Part shown: positions 1 to 11,674 of the stretch, one piece after another
How positions within the stretch are numbered: the first letter of the stretch is position 1
Layout: the number at the start of each line of letters is the position of its first letter
Assembly (NCBI GenBank): GCA_009761415.1
Contig: QUOL01000012.1
Span: 387,001 to 451,000 of the forward strand
DNA: 64,000 bases
Source of the DNA: Sarcomyxa edulis
Lineage: Eukaryota > Basidiomycota > Agaricomycetes > Agaricales > Mycenaceae
Reading direction: 5' to 3'
Position numbers and translations under genes: made by a program
Notes under the pieces: model-generated
Databases searched by the model: none
What the model saw: the letters and a program-made list of their open reading frames with translations, nothing else
What the model was told of the DNA's origin: nothing

Positions 1-347
1 CTCGTGTGGCCGTTCATAGGATGGTCGAACGAGCAATCGCCTTAGACGGCACCTGTATGTTTTTTTGGAATTCTTTGGCTAGCTGTGATAATGATCGTGT
101 TTCATCGCAGGTACTGGTGAGCATGGGGTGGGTGTGGGGAAGAAGGAATACCTGTACGAAGAACTCGGGGCAGGAACGGTCGAGCTCATGAAAACTGTCA
201 AGAAAGCGATTGATCCGCTCGGATTATTCAATCCTGGAAAGGTTGGTTCTCTCCGGTTTTTCGTTATGCTAAATCCTGAACATCCTGCAGTTATACCCAG
301 ACGCCCCAAGAACGATTCCGGGACCACCGCATGATTCACGGTCATGA
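1..347 (+). CDS. FAD-linked D-lactate dehydrogenase, C-terminal fragment
   Basis: 3' end of a gene cut by the left edge. Exons 1-54, 111-241 and 291-347 join in phase. The tail contains LDGTCTGEHGVGVGKKEYL and ends FNPGKLYPDAPRTIPGPPHD plus a few residues. The GEHGVG segment and the closing FNPGK motif are hallmarks of the FAD-linked oxidase C-terminal domain of mitochondrial D-lactate dehydrogenase (cytochrome) and its relatives. Family role: oxidises D-lactate to pyruvate and passes electrons to cytochrome c at the inner mitochondrial membrane. The N-terminal FAD-binding half and any targeting signal are outside the window. A related D-2-hydroxyglutarate dehydrogenase is a less likely alternative. 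Confidence 0.85.
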
Positions 348-493
348 CTCCTCTGATGATAAAGAAGAAATAAGTCGCCGACAGTTGTGGTCGTTGCTCT
401 TGGGTGTTGAAATCACAAACTCCTCTTTACATTCGTCACCACAACGCGAGACCTATATATATACCCCTCTAAGAAAGCAGAGCGTACAAGCGA

Positions 494-2127
494 TTAAGCG
501 ACAGCGACAGCGGAAGCTGTCTGAGTCTCGTTCTTCACCTGCTGCTGTCCTTGCGTCGGTGTACGCGACATAGCAGCTCCCATGGCTTGAGTACGGAGAG
601 CAAGTCCGCGTGTTTTCTCGATGACGGATTGATATATTGGGAGAGGAGGTCGGTTAATTTCGATGACGTTCTATGAAAACTCGACATGTGAGTTTGATGT
701 TCATTGAGAAGAAATAAACCCACCTTCTCAAGATCGATTTTAGCATCGGCGCCCATACGAGTCTCACGAATCAGGTTGACGATCCATTTTTCACCTTCGT
801 CAGGCGAGAGATTCAATCTCTCAGATAGGTCCCTACGCAACACACATTGAGATTGAAAAACGGGAATGCGAAGAGATGTGGAGACGTACCTGATATCAAT
901 TCTCTGGTGAATTCGACAATACGCCTCACTGATCAGGTATCGGGCATTATCCAAAAATTCTTCTCTGAATTCGCCAAGGAAGAAGTCGTCTCCTACAACT
1001 TTTTCCGCAAGTGTCAACTCTCTCTGAGCAGCTTCAAAGTCAAACTCTACGTAGAGCTCTTTGAGGAAGGAAGTGACAGGATCCTGGTACTGGTACTCTT
1101 CCATCTGGATGACTTTAACGATCTCCCGTATCGAATGTCGGACCCGACTGGAAGTGGTGGTATTGGGTGCCGAAGCAGATGCTTTTCGTGACAGAATGGC
1201 TGCACTGGCAAGGTAACGGAGGATCCAAGGACAGGATGTTTGGATGGTGTTCAGGTAGGTCGGGGAAAGGAATGTTTCAAGGAGGAGAGTTCTGCCCTGT
1301 GGGTGGTTGAAGTAGACGAAGAGGGACCAGTGAGCTAGCCATGTACGGGAGTGGAGCTGCGCGAGGGCGGGTTCGGGGGTGGTTGCAGTAGCAGTCGCTG
1401 TGGTAGGAGGTGCGAGTACAGAAGATGTGGACCGCGAGTCGATCACCTCGCGTAATGTGTTGAGCTCTTCTAGTGCTACGTCCCATTTTCCTGCAAGGAT
1501 ATCGGAAGCGAGCTTTCCCCAATGAGCCGACGTATTGAGGTCGTTATCCGTGGATAGTACCCGGAAATGATACAGGTAATCTGCAGCACCGGGATAATTT
1601 CCGTAGGAGTATTGGAATTGTCCAAAATTGTAGAGTGCAGTTATTTGATCCAGAGTAAGCTGGAATCTTAAGTCTAAGTAGATGTCCCAAGATGATTTAA
1701 AAAAGTGGGCGCACGTCGTAGTTGTCTTTTAGATACTGCAAATTCTGGTTTTTGTCCTGCCTGAGAGCCTGCGCAACATCAGGGTTCTCGATGACATCCA
1801 AAACGGCCTGTGCCTCCTGCTGAAGACGCTCGTTGGTGGAAACTGCATTTTCACGCTTTTGTTCGAATTCTAGCAAGAAAGATCAGACGGCGATGAATCA
1901 AGTTGGAAAGCAAACTCACCAGCTGGGACTTCCTGGTCTGGATGGATCTGTGCAAAGAGACTTGCAGCATAGTCGAACATGTTGGTGCCCTTTGCTAGCT
2001 CATATTGGGCTACCTGGACCTCTTCGACGGGAAATAGAGCAGTCTCTAGAAGATGCTGAAGCAGCGGAAAAGAGAGATGGCGATCCAAGTAGGGAATTAT
2101 CGTTTTGGACAAGTCGTATTCGGCCAT
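494..2127 (-). CDS. eif3e: Translation initiation factor eIF3 subunit e (INT6)
   Basis: Five exons (2127-1920, 1869-1715, 1659-890, 832-724, 670-494) give 472 residues, the usual size for the family. It begins MAEYDLSKTIIPYLDRHLSF, matching the conserved eIF3e N-terminus. The middle has YGNYPGAADYLYHFR and SRTWLAHWSLFVYFNHPQG, and the PCI region carries CRIHQRIDIRDLSERLNLSP and EKWIVNLIRETRMGADAKID. The C-terminus has PIYQSVIEKTRGLALRTQAM, corresponding to the human QQVIEKTKSL segment. eIF3e is part of the eIF3 scaffold that recruits mRNA and initiator tRNA to the 40S subunit. The start is fixed by the conserved MAEYDL. It lies head-to-head with the MPDU1-like gene, with starts 115 bp apart, so they probably share a promoter. 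Identification is secure; splice sites are hand-derived but phase-consistent. Confidence 0.93.
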
Positions 2128-2242
2128 TATTGTGGTAGTTTTCTGGCAGTAATTTTGTTGAGCCTGCTGGTGAACGTCGGTGGCTGCAAATTTTGTTGGC
2201 CCAGAACGGAAGTCGCACGCTCAACCTCACGCTCGCTCGACC

Positions 2243-3283
2243 ATGACTAGCATTACTCGCAACTTCCCTTGGTTTATTCGCGACCTAGGCGTATCAATAG
2301 TCGGGAAGGTACGGGAGCATACCAGAGAACCAGCTTGACTCTAATTACCAAAAAAAAAATGACAGAAATGCTACATCTCGCTGGTCGAGAATCTCGACAT
2401 CACGGATGTCGAATGCCTCAAATATTCCCTTTCAAAGGGCCTGGGGATTGGAATCGTCGTAGGAGGATCCATCATGAAAGTACCCCAAATAATCCTCAGT
2501 GAGTCCAAAAAAACAAATCAAGACGATGCTCCGATGTTGACTACGTGTTCAGTTCTTAACGCGCGTTCGGCTCGTGGCCTGTCTTTGCCAGCCTACGTCC
2601 TTGAGACACTCTCCTATGCTATAACACTTGCATATTCATTCCGCAATGAATTCCCATTCTCAACTTATGGCGAGAATCTCTTCCTTACCATCCAAAACGC
2701 CATAATCACTCTCCTCATTATCGCCTACGCGCCTTCTCTTCGACGGTCCCAACAAGCTTTACAAGGTCGTCTGGCCTTTGCAGCTGTCTCTACTATTGCA
2801 TCTGCCCTTGCCCTCTACAGCTTGCCAAAAGAAACCCTCTCCGTTCTCCAGATGTCCACCCTTCCGCTTTCCCTTTTCTCCAAACTCCCCCAAATCCGCC
2901 AAAATTTCCGCTCCCAATCCACTGGGCAGCTCTCTGCATTCGCCGTCATATCTCAGATGGTCGGATGTCTCGCACGCCTCTTCACCACCGCGACTGAAGT
3001 AGGCGACCTTCTCATTTCGGCAGGCTTTGCCCTTGCCCTGCTCTTGAACTGCATTCTAGGTGCACAGTTGTGGATGTACTGGGGAAAGGATGAGAAGGAC
3101 GACTTTGGCCTCAGTAATCGGAGGGTTGCTTCTGCAAGTAACGGAAGCGTTGCAGAAAAGGAGAAGTCCTCGTTACCCGCTCCTCCGTGGACGCAGCAAC
3201 CCAGGTTGGCTACCCCACCTCCACGCTCTCCAGGCTCTCCTGCCCTTGGCGGTGGTAGAAAATGGGCTAGGAAGGTGGATTAA
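2243..3283 (+). CDS. MPDU1-like PQ-loop membrane protein
   Basis: Three exons (2243-2308, 2366-2498, 2553-3283) encode 309 residues. Residues after about 35 read LKYSLSKGLGIGIVVGGSIM then KVPQIILILNARSARGLSLP, the first PQ-loop. The second repeat is SKLPQIRQNFRSQSTGQLSA, followed by LARLFTTATEVGDLLI. This order matches mannose-P-dolichol utilization defect 1 (MPDU1/Lec35), an ER protein needed for use of dolichol-phosphate-linked mannose and glucose in N-glycan and GPI synthesis. Several hydrophobic stretches fit a multi-pass protein. The last 60 or so residues are a hydrophilic proline/serine-rich tail not typical of the animal protein. It shares a short divergent upstream region with eIF3e. 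Confidence 0.85.
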
Positions 3284-3773
3284 TTCATATTTCTTTCTGT
3301 CAATATATTTATTGTATTCCGTGCGTTAATTGATGCGTGTTTTTTTGCAAGTCATATGCCCACTCCTCCGACATGGTCTGAATTCAGCTACCATTGTTTG
3401 AAGGACGACACAGTTGTCTGACTCCTAGAATGCCGCTCGGGACTCTGGTTCCTTTTTGTAGGTACTCAAAGATGGACCGAAGTCTCAAAATTCTGACATA
3501 TCTTCCACAGCAAGCTTCAGCTGAGGCTCCAGCTCGTCGAAGTGTGTTCTTCATGCCTGATGGCCCTAAGTCCTTGAAATCAAACACGCGCATACCAAAT
3601 CTGTCAATTAGATGACGCGTTCGGATCGTGTTTAGCGGCTCTGCACCCGGACGTTTCTATTTTTGAGATCGTACGCGTATAGCTCCCGCACATTTAAAGG
3701 CTTTCCCTGCTCGTTCCATGGATATCTCACTCTCTTTTTGCCCCCAACCTTTCATCAGTTCTTTGACAGTCCC
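3284..3773. other. Intergenic, no supported gene
   Basis: 490 bases between MPDU1-like and the first RTA1-like gene. A minus-strand open frame at 3593-3384 (69 residues, with FDFKDLGPSGMKNTLRRAGA) looks mildly protein-like, but I found no start context, splice partners or family match. It could be a gene fragment. Confidence 0.5.
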
Positions 3774-5099
3774 ATGATACCTGCTTCCGCTTTCGAGTTC
3801 CCATATCATTATGTTCCTACAGAATGGATTTGCGCATTGTTCGTGAGTTTTTTTGGACTGTCAGCTGGTGAGTTTGTTCTCGCCAAAACTGTACCGACAT
3901 AACTGAATCCACAACGTAGCTTTACACGCAATACAGTCGGTCTACTATCGCGTATGGTGGTTGTTACCTACCGCGTGTCTTTCCGGAGTAATCGAGGTTT
4001 TGGGATGGAGTGCTAGACTGTGGTCTAGTATCAGCCCCAGTCTCTTAGAACCATTCGAGATCCAGTGCGTTGGTCGTCCAAGTTTGCAATGACCGTGATT
4101 GATGGTCCCCAGAATTACAGCTACGATAATCGGACCAACTCCGTTATTAGCTGCCAACTTCATAATTTTCGGCACCATGATAGATAGGCTTGGGGCGTGT
4201 TATAGTCGTCTCAAACCAAAGTGGTGTATGCAGTCTGCTTTTTTGCCGCTACCCTCCTCGTATTGACTTGAAAGATAGATTCGATGATATTCATGTCATT
4301 TGTGAGTGCATCATCCACTAGAACCTTCCGACCGACTTCTTATCGGTCCAAGTAGGATATTGTATCCCTCGTTGTTCAAGGCATTGGAGGTGGTATGGCT
4401 AGTACTGCAGCGGGCCACGACAAGAACCCTGCATTAGTATGTTCCATCCCACGGTGTTCAATCAATCAAAGATTGACAGATCTCTAGGGAGGACACGTCA
4501 TGCTGGCCGGTATAGTCTTCCAGCTCGGTAGATATCTCCTTTGACCTCCGATCTTGTTGCGAATGGCTGATTGGTCGATTTATCTAGTCGTGATCAGTGT
4601 ATACTCCATCCTCGCCATCGAGTTCTTCGTCCGGTATCTCAAGAACAGTCCTATTAGTAGAAAGAATGGCGATACATCAGATGAGCGGAAGGAGCGAGGG
4701 ACTTTGGATACACGGCTCAAATTGATGTGTCTCGCCCTCTGCTTCAACACGCTTTGTCTCTTCATCCGGTATGCTATTGATTTATATTCGAAGATGTGAT
4801 ACTCATGGACACCCCGTTGTATGTAGCGCTGTATATCGGACTGTCGAACTCTCCGATGGCTGGTCGGGCCATGTCATTTCCACTCAAGTCTATTTCAGTA
4901 CGTCTCCAACAAACTACGATTAATCTATAATTTGCTCATTTGATGACTTATAGACGTTCTCGACGGTGCAATGATCACTTTGGCGATCTTTACATTAAAC
5001 TTTGCCCATCCTAGTATATTCCTGAATCAGAAGAAGATAGTGGAGGAGGAGCCTTATGTTTATCTGGATCACCTGAAATCTGGCAAGGCAGATGCCTAG
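3774..5099 (+). CDS. RTA1-family lipid-translocating exporter-like membrane protein (copy A)
   Basis: Nine exons (3774-3867, 3920-4064, 4113-4225, 4279-4301, 4356-4436, 4488-4527, 4588-4768, 4827-4897, 4954-5099), all phases consistent, 297 residues. It starts MIPASAFEFPYHYVPTEW and continues with YYRVWWLLPTACLSGVIEVL, GWSARLWSSISP, ITATIIGPTPLLAANFIIFG, DIVSLVVQGIGGGMAST and FNTLCLFIRAVYRTVELSDG, then VLDGAMITLAIFTLNFAHPS. This is the seven-helix RTA1/RSB1 pattern of fungal plasma-membrane proteins linked to lipid export and drug (7-aminocholesterol) tolerance. One exon is only 23 nt. It is a close paralogue of the convergent gene at 5316-6707, with introns at the corresponding places. The substrate cannot be inferred. 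Confidence 0.85.
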
Positions 5100-5315
5100 A
5101 CGTAGATTCAACTGTCATTTGCTTCAACTATTACATATATTATTCGACTATATGCAATCTTGGCATGTCTAAGACGAGCTTTGCCTATACGTCTACGAAA
5201 AATTACATACAATCAACTCGACTTCACCGTATCCTAGCAGAGATGAATGATACAGCTGACCAAAAGTCCGCAAGGAGTCGTAAATCTGTAGACCGAAAGA
5301 ATATCTAACGGTGAT

Positions 5316-6707
5316 TTATACCAGGGTACCATTGGATGCAGTAGTTCTCATGGGGATGGCTGTGTTTGTGTTGACTTGGCCCAGTCTCCGGTGGCCTAGT
5401 AGAAGGCCTGGATGAGCTGTGAAGAAAGACCATTTTAGTGAGCGAGAACGTATCATAATGGGAGGGAACATACCGAAATTGAGGGTATACATAGCTAACA
5501 GAACCATCACTCCGTCGAGTACAACTATCGAAGCCACAATGAGCTCAAAGGCAGACTTCAGACCAATTTGAAGGACATACCGAAATATACCTGAGTGGAG
5601 ATGATCCGCCCATTCCATCCATCAGCAAGCTCTGCAATACGATAAATAGAACTGCACCAAAGTCAAAACAATCCCCGTTATCGTAGATTCGTTGATACGC
5701 ACCGAATAAACAAGCATAGCGTGTTAAAAATCAGAGCAGCAATCATTATCCGTGTCTTTAGACTCATGGAACCCTTTACGAATGGACCAGAATCGCTGTC
5801 CGTAGATTTTTCGGGGACTCGTACTGGCTTATCCTTGGAATACCGCGTCAAAAACTCTCCAGCAAGCAAAGCATAGAGAGTAATGGTGACTGTTTGATAT
5901 TGATTTAATTTCTGAACGCAACCCACATGGAAAGATGAACGAGGCTAACCGGTCTGGAAACATATACCGCCGAGCATTATGTGTGCGCCACGAGCCGCCT
6001 CGTCATTTGTATCGGCAGAAGCAGCAATCCCACCACCCACTCCCTGGATAACAAGCGAGATGATATCCTAGCAGAATAAAGCAAATCATATAAGCGCCAA
6101 TAAGAACAAAGCTGTGAGGCATTTACGCACAAATGAACAAAAAATGATCGTGTACCACTTGGGACTGATGCGACTATAACATGAACCCAGACGATTAATG
6201 ACCAGTCCGAGGATCACAAAGTTGGCGGCAACAAGCGGTGTGGGAGCTATGATTGTAGCAACAATTCTACAGAAGGTCAAAATGGTTCACCTATGAAGAT
6301 CGGATGAGTAAGCTTACTGCATTTCAAAGGCATTTTCGTTTGGTGGATTTACACTCGACCAAAGCCGTGCACTCCATCCAACCAGCTCCAGTAGACCCGC
6401 TAAGATTGCGGTAGGGAGCAACCACCAGAGACGATAATAGAAGGCTTGTCCAGTATGAATGGCTGATCGTAACCGGATGTCAATGCTAGTTACACATCAC
6501 AAACCAACAAAACCCACACCTGTGGATAGACCGAAAAATACGAGAAATATTATGGCAGTACTCTGGGTAGGAATGTAGTTGTATGGAGAATCGAGGGGAT
6601 TTCGATCATACGCGAGGACCGCAGAGGATACAATACCTGGAAAGAGGTTAGTACCTGTAAATTTGGTGTTGAACTTGAGACGTACTGCTCGCATTAGAGA
6701 TGGTCAT
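5316..6707 (-). CDS. RTA1-family lipid-translocating exporter-like membrane protein (copy B)
   Basis: Nine exons (6707-6686, 6636-6520, 6462-6318, 6266-6131, 6067-5950, 5889-5703, 5651-5581, 5524-5474, 5416-5316) encode 315 residues. Key segments parallel copy A: YNYIPTQSTAIIFLVFFGLS, YYRLWWLLPTAILAGLLELV, GWSARLWSSVNP, IVATIIAPTPLVAANFVILG, DIISLVIQGVGGGIAAS, FNTLCLFIRSIYRIAELADG and VLDGVMVLLAMYTLNFAHPG. The start is set by a 22-nt first exon (MTISNAS) that joins in phase; a longer read-through start at 6694 is possible. It is tail-to-tail with copy A (216 bp between stops), so the pair looks like an inverted duplication. The C-terminal tails differ most. Confidence 0.85.
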
Positions 6708-7346
6708 GATGGGGAGGAGGTCGAAAAAAGTAGGGGAGAGGGTATATGGAATGAAGCGCGGGGTAGGAGGTGGGTTATAAATGAAGTCCACGCAAGACGG
6801 GATGTACGGATTAGGGATATACCACGGCAGCCAGCCGGAGACAAATATGCTGCGTCAGAGGGTGCCGATATAGGAGGTGAAGGTGAACGACCCTGCTATT
6901 CTGCGCTAAGGTGCACTAGATTGTGTGCACAGTTTATCGATGGTCAGGAAACTGAGACAATGTCTTCGCAGTATGCCTGCAACAGAAGGTATGCATGCCT
7001 GAAGCTGCGGTTCACGGTCATTTCGGTCAAAAAGCGGTGACATTCACCGCGTCTATGTGATAAATGTGATGGATACATGATGGATTGTGAGCGGAGTACA
7101 TCTATGCATCAAGCGCAGCTCACTGTGGGTACATCGAGGCTGTGTGCAAAGTGTCAGTGCAGCTCAATAATATTCACGGAAGACTTGCCGAGAAGATCGT
7201 AAATTTGACATTCGCCGGATGGGGAAGCGCGATTTTGGCGATTCGGTGACTCATCTCAACGGGATAGACCAACAGCTTTACACAGCCACAGTTCCAGGAC
7301 CCGTACATTCAGATTGCATCTGCCGTCACTACATATTACACTGGGT
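6708..7346. other. Intergenic, no supported gene
   Basis: About 640 bases between the RTA1-like copy B start and the 3' end of the epimerase-like gene. A plus-strand open frame that enters it (6579-7040) overlaps exons of copy B antisense and shows no protein character. I see no other feature. Confidence 0.5.
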
Positions 7347-8399
7347 CTAGAGAGACGCGATGTACGATCTGTAATAGGTCTCCAATCCATCAACGAGCCC
7401 TGGCTTTCGTGGGGACCACCCAAGAAGCGAGCGGGCGAGGTAGGGACGCAGCAATGCAGTAGCACCGAGTGCTACTTCGAAGGCTTGAAAGAGCTTCAGT
7501 ATGTACGTTCAGCTTGCAGCAGACGCAGAGTGAACTTACGATTAGAAGGCTCCTTGTACTTGTAAGACTTGGCTCCCGAAATCCTCACAAGCTTCTGCAG
7601 AAAATCATCCACCGACTCCGTAAAGTCATTCCCGATCGAGAATATCTGGCCACCGATAATGAGAGCTTTCTCTGCTGCCCTCACATACGCGTCAGCGAGA
7701 TCGTCTGCATGGATGGTTGCGAATCTCCCGCCAGGGGTTCCGGGGAACACGATCTCACCCTCTGAAGCAGCGCGGAAAAAAGAGGCGAGGAGCGATCCTG
7801 ACCGACCAATGAGAAGAGTGGGCCGGATCACAATCCCATTCACGACTGGATCATGGACGACAAGTTGCTCGACCGCGGGACGCCAGGAGACGAGGTCGAC
7901 GGGATTAGTGATGGGAGTAGTGTCGGAAATGACGTCCGTGCGACTATCGCCGTGGACCCAGGTCCCTGATGTATATATGTAGGACAATTTCGTGGCTCCT
8001 TGGGGACGCATGGTCTGCGCCGCCTTGCTGACTGCTTGAAATATGGTACCAGACAATACTTTGATATTCCCGCCCACTGCCTCGATCACAACGTCTAAAG
8101 TGGGTATTAGATAGTGCCATGAGTCTGATGATGCGTCTCCGATGATAGGGATGACTGGCGATCATACTACTGGTTAGCTTTGGAGTATGTGGACGATAGA
8201 CTCAATTCTCACTTTCTTCTGCTGCAAGCCGCTTGCCTTTAGCCTCAGAGCGGCATAGTCCGTACACGACGTGTCCCGCCCGGGACAACGCTTGCGCAAC
8301 TGGGAATCCAATGAAACCTGTAGACCTACAACAGAACAAACATTAGACTCAAAACTCGTAGATAGAGAATGCAACTTACCCTATAACAAACACCTTCAT
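7347..8399 (-). CDS. NAD(P)-binding epimerase/dehydratase-like protein
   Basis: Four exons (8399-8380, 8325-8213, 8154-7540, 7483-7347) give 294 residues. The first 20-nt exon encodes MKVFVIG and joins STGFIGFPVAQALSRAGHVV to form the glycine-rich GSTGFIG Rossmann motif. Later segments include IPIIGDASSDSWHYLIPTLD, VVIEAVGGN, LSYIYTSGTWVHGDSR and VNGIVIRPTLLIGRSGSLLA. The fold is an atypical short-chain dehydrogenase of the NAD-dependent epimerase type. YIYTSGTWVHG sits where the family has its catalytic-strand Ser, but I cannot point to a clean YxxxK. The substrate is unknown; many fungal relatives are unassigned. It shows no operon-like link with its neighbours. Confidence 0.8.
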
Positions 8400-8881
8400 G
8401 TCAAGTCTCAGACGCTAGTAGATGGGGTGCTCCTGTTCATTCCCTCGCAAGCTTCAAATACTTACCACGGTTACAAGTTTATCTCGCCGTGGGTTTCTGG
8501 CTTAGAAAGCGCAATGTCCAAGAATAACAACAGGCTTGACCGCCACCGGGAGGGGTGACTAGAGGATACACGCGACTCTTAGAGTCATGGTAAACAAGAC
8601 TACCGTCATACCTCAGAAAAACTATCGTTAGATAGGTTTGTCAAGAACATTCCGTGAAAAAGTAGGAGCACACGCACTTTTCCAAATTTCCATCCAACAC
8701 CCTTCGACTTTTTGACCGTACTCTCGTTCTGTGGGGCTCGAGTATGTTGAGATAGACGCAGATCAAGTCAAGGCTATAACATCACAACATCCAGTATTCC
8801 AAGAGTTCACGTTCCAGAGCGAGTAGAGAAGGTGATCGTCGCGTCGGTAAAAGACTCGCGACTTTCGCGTCTCCTCTCTCC
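8400..8881. other. Intergenic, no supported gene
   Basis: About 480 bases upstream of the epimerase-like gene and downstream of the damaged gene at 8882-10659. I see no coding or repeat signal. Confidence 0.5.
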
Positions 8882-10659
8882 TCAATGCACCACCGCAATC
8901 CCTATAAGAACCCACCCAGTTTTATCGGGCTCGCAGATACATATCCACCTCTGAAACCTCAGTACGTTTCTACGTATCATGTCTGGCGTTCGAAGAATGA
9001 CTAGATACCATCCAGTGTCATTCAAACCTCGGACTCGCATGGGACGATCTACGGTACAATCGACTTCAAAGATGAAGCATCTCAGAGGTTCATCACAATA
9101 TCCACTGTGGCTCTCTTTCCCCCTTTTGACGCTAAAATCAGCACAGATGCTTGACAGAGGCTCTCCTGCATAGAGATTTCGGGATAAAACTACATCTCCC
9201 ATCTGACCGTCTATGTCCGCCTGTACGTTGCTGCCTCATTTTTGTATTGGGATAGAACTCACTTTGAGAAATTAGGTTCCAAACAGGTCTGTCCGATTAG
9301 ATCGCCAATGCTGAAGTCTTGCAGTAACGCGTTTCCATCAGGTTGAACTACATTCTATGGATTCAAGATATTGTAAACGCAACCTCATCACATACCACTG
9401 GAAGAATTAGAGGTATAGACATGTACGTTGCCGATACTCCGTCTGGGATACTCCGTATCTGATTTAGGTGCAGAGGAACTGGCGCATCAGCTATATACCC
9501 TCTCCTCGCAAGTAAATTGGAAGACAAATGGGAATTTGTTGCCACAGGTACGCTGTCAATCCCTCTTTTTAATACGACTGCTTGTAACACATCATTGAAG
9601 AAATCGATGAAACCTCGCTCGCTCACGCTCAGTCAAATATTGCAATGAACGGACTCGACTTTCGGATAGCCATTCTACAAGCTACGCCTGACGGACCTAT
9701 ATTACTGCCACTTGATAAGGACACATCTGCTATGCACGTATAGCTCTATGACGTTGTAAATGATACGCGTTAATAAGCTTTTCTCTAGGTTCGACTTCTC
9801 CATGTGCAATCCTCCGTTCTACGGCAGTCAGGACGAAGTCTCCCAATCTGCTGATGCAAAGGAATACGAACCTCACGCTGTAACCTCATCCCATCTCTCG
9901 TAGCAATGACTCGTAGTTGACAAGCTGACAAAAGGTCTGCACTGGCGCCCATGTTGAAATGATCACTCCTGGTGGTGAATCAAATTTTGTCTCGCGTATA
10001 GTCCGCGAGAGCGTAGACTTTGGTATACGTTGCAAGTGCGATTCCGTTCGTATTGATACTTAATCGCCTCGTTGACGATATATCTCCCAGATGGTACACC
10101 TCGATGCTGGGCAAAATGTCGTCCTTGACCGACGTAGTCATTCTATTACGACAGTTATCAGTAAGGCTGACTTGCCTTTTCCGGACCGGCCGTTCTAATA
10201 AACTGTACAGATAGAAAACTACGCCATCACCGAGTTTGTTCAAGGGCGGACGAGACGATGGGCCATAGCGTGGTCTTTCACCGATACACACCTCCCTGAC
10301 GTGCAACAAATCTCATAACCATTTTTTGGATTTCTTACTGACATTGCATTACAGTCCATCGCTCGAATATCGAACCAGGCTCTCCAAGCTATTATGCCTC
10401 GCCGTAACACGCTTCATCAAACCTTTCGTCTATCACGAACGCCAGATCTGATCGATGTCTTGTGTGGCTGTCTCAATTCTATCAACGACGTATCGATATC
10501 TCCATCACAGGAGAACCCATCTATCTTCATCATCTGCGCTGCTCGTGATACCTGGTCGAGAAGTGCTCGTCGGAAGAAAGTCGCCTTTGCCACTCCACCA
10601 TCGGCGCCTGTGCTCTCTTCGACTTCGGCCTTGGTCTGCAGTGTCCGATGCAACGCCAC
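8882..10659 (-). pseudogene. Degenerate hypothetical gene, minus strand
   Basis: Protein-like segments follow one another on the minus strand but do not assemble into one open product. An upstream segment has [14 protein letters not shown] (about 10.25-10.20 kb). It joins in phase across a 63-nt intron to ILPSIEVYHLGDISSTRRLS (about 10.1 kb). Next is FDSPPGVIISTWAPVQTF in a different frame, offset by one base at a T-run (9985-9988). An in-frame stop follows (9886-9888). Further on are SSNLLARRGYIADAPVPLHL, DGNALLQDFSIGDLIGQTCL and, ending at 8882, GWYLVILRTPDMIRRNVLRF and KTGWVLIGIAVVH. The splice at about 9262 also fails to keep frame. I do not recognise the family. It is either a pseudogene or a gene with assembly indels; boundaries are approximate. 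Confidence 0.4.
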
Positions 10660-10990
10660 TGGATCGCTTCAGCGGGAGACGAAGGACGCAAATGATACGG
10701 GACCCTCGATGTACCAAATTTCACTGGAATTTCAATGGATCGAAGGCAAAGATCGGTCACTTTATGAAAGCTTTTCTAGTCATGTTGGAAGAAAAGTCAA
10801 GGCTACTTTGGTGGAGTATGAGGGGCGGCTGTCAATTAAATAATATCTCGAGCGCTTTCATTAGCATTCCCAAGCTCTTCAGAAAAGCAATCAAGCGTAA
10901 CATACAGAAAACAAAGTCCAAAAAATAAAGCGAGGTATATGATACTGAAGAAATACCGAAACCTTTTCCCTTTCATCCTAACCCTACAGT

Positions 10991-11674
10991 CTACAGGTTC
11001 GTCAAATTCGTTTGAGAGATGTTGAGATTCCTAGGTAGACGTAAATGGAGGTCTGTGAATATCTTGTAAATTGCATGCGATGAGACACCACAATCGATAA
11101 GGTATTCTGGTTCAACGCCCCATCCTAAGAGATCGAGCACAATCGACTTTGCTTGGTCGAGCTCTTCTGGCGACACTATAATATTCGTGAATTCCTGCGT
11201 CGTCTCGTAGAGAGATAAGAACTTACACGGCCGAATACCAGTAACAGCAGGCGTTTTAGCTGCGCCCTCGAAAGAATCTGGAGGAAACAGCGCTGGAGAT
11301 AGCGCTTGGACCGGAACAGACTCGGACGAGGACTCTTTAGGTACAGAATCGCTCGTCGTCGTCTCGGCCTTCACTTCCTTTTCCTTCGGGTCCGTTTTCT
11401 GTAGAGCTTGAGCCACACTGGGTGGAACCTCGACCTCTGAAGCTGAAGTGGCTTCTTTTATTTCACCATCCTCCATGTCCAATTTTCCAGGGACCTTCAT
11501 TTTATCCGTCTTCTCCGTTCGATTCATCAGTAGAATCAGATCAGGGGCGTCGATGATAGATGCAACTTTGAATTTGAGATTGTCAGCAAAATTGAAGGTC
11601 AGAGAGGCAGTAATGAGAGCCTTCGGTGAGCTGGACGTCCACAACCGTGAGCGACGCGTCAATCGCAATTTCAA
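10991..11674 (-). CDS. Conserved hypothetical protein
   Basis: A 227-residue open frame without introns. The first third is basic. The middle (residues about 70-145) is acidic and Ser/Thr/Pro-rich, likely disordered. The end is ordered: LDQAKSIVLDLLGWGVEPEY then LIDCGVSSHAIYKIFTDLHL and RLPRNLN. That last block resembles the C-terminus of a family of uncharacterised Agaricomycete proteins as I remember them; no function is known to me. The start is uncertain: methionines at about residues 50, 58 and 66 (the last beginning MEDGEI) are alternatives, and the upstream sequence contains further open frame on the same strand that might add an exon. Confidence 0.6.
   Translation of the reverse strand: MKLRLTRRSRLWTSSSPKALITASLTFNFADNLKFKVASIIDAPDLILLMNRTEKTDKMKVPGKLDMEDGEIKEATSASEVEVPPSVAQALQKTDPKEKEVKAETTTSDSVPKESSSESVPVQALSPALFPPDSFEGAAKTPAVTGIRPCKFLSLYETTQEFTNIIVSPEELDQAKSIVLDLLGWGVEPEYLIDCGVSSHAIYKIFTDLHLRLPRNLNISQTNLTNL

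Noticed and set aside
6579..7040. 153-codon plus-strand open frame
   Set aside because: Antisense to exons of the RTA1-like copy B and without protein character.
7569..7982. 137-codon plus-strand open frame
   Set aside because: Shadow of the epimerase-like gene on the opposite strand.
10394..10843. 149-codon plus-strand open frame
   Set aside because: Partly opposite the damaged minus-strand gene, no domain, composition unlike the neighbouring proteins.
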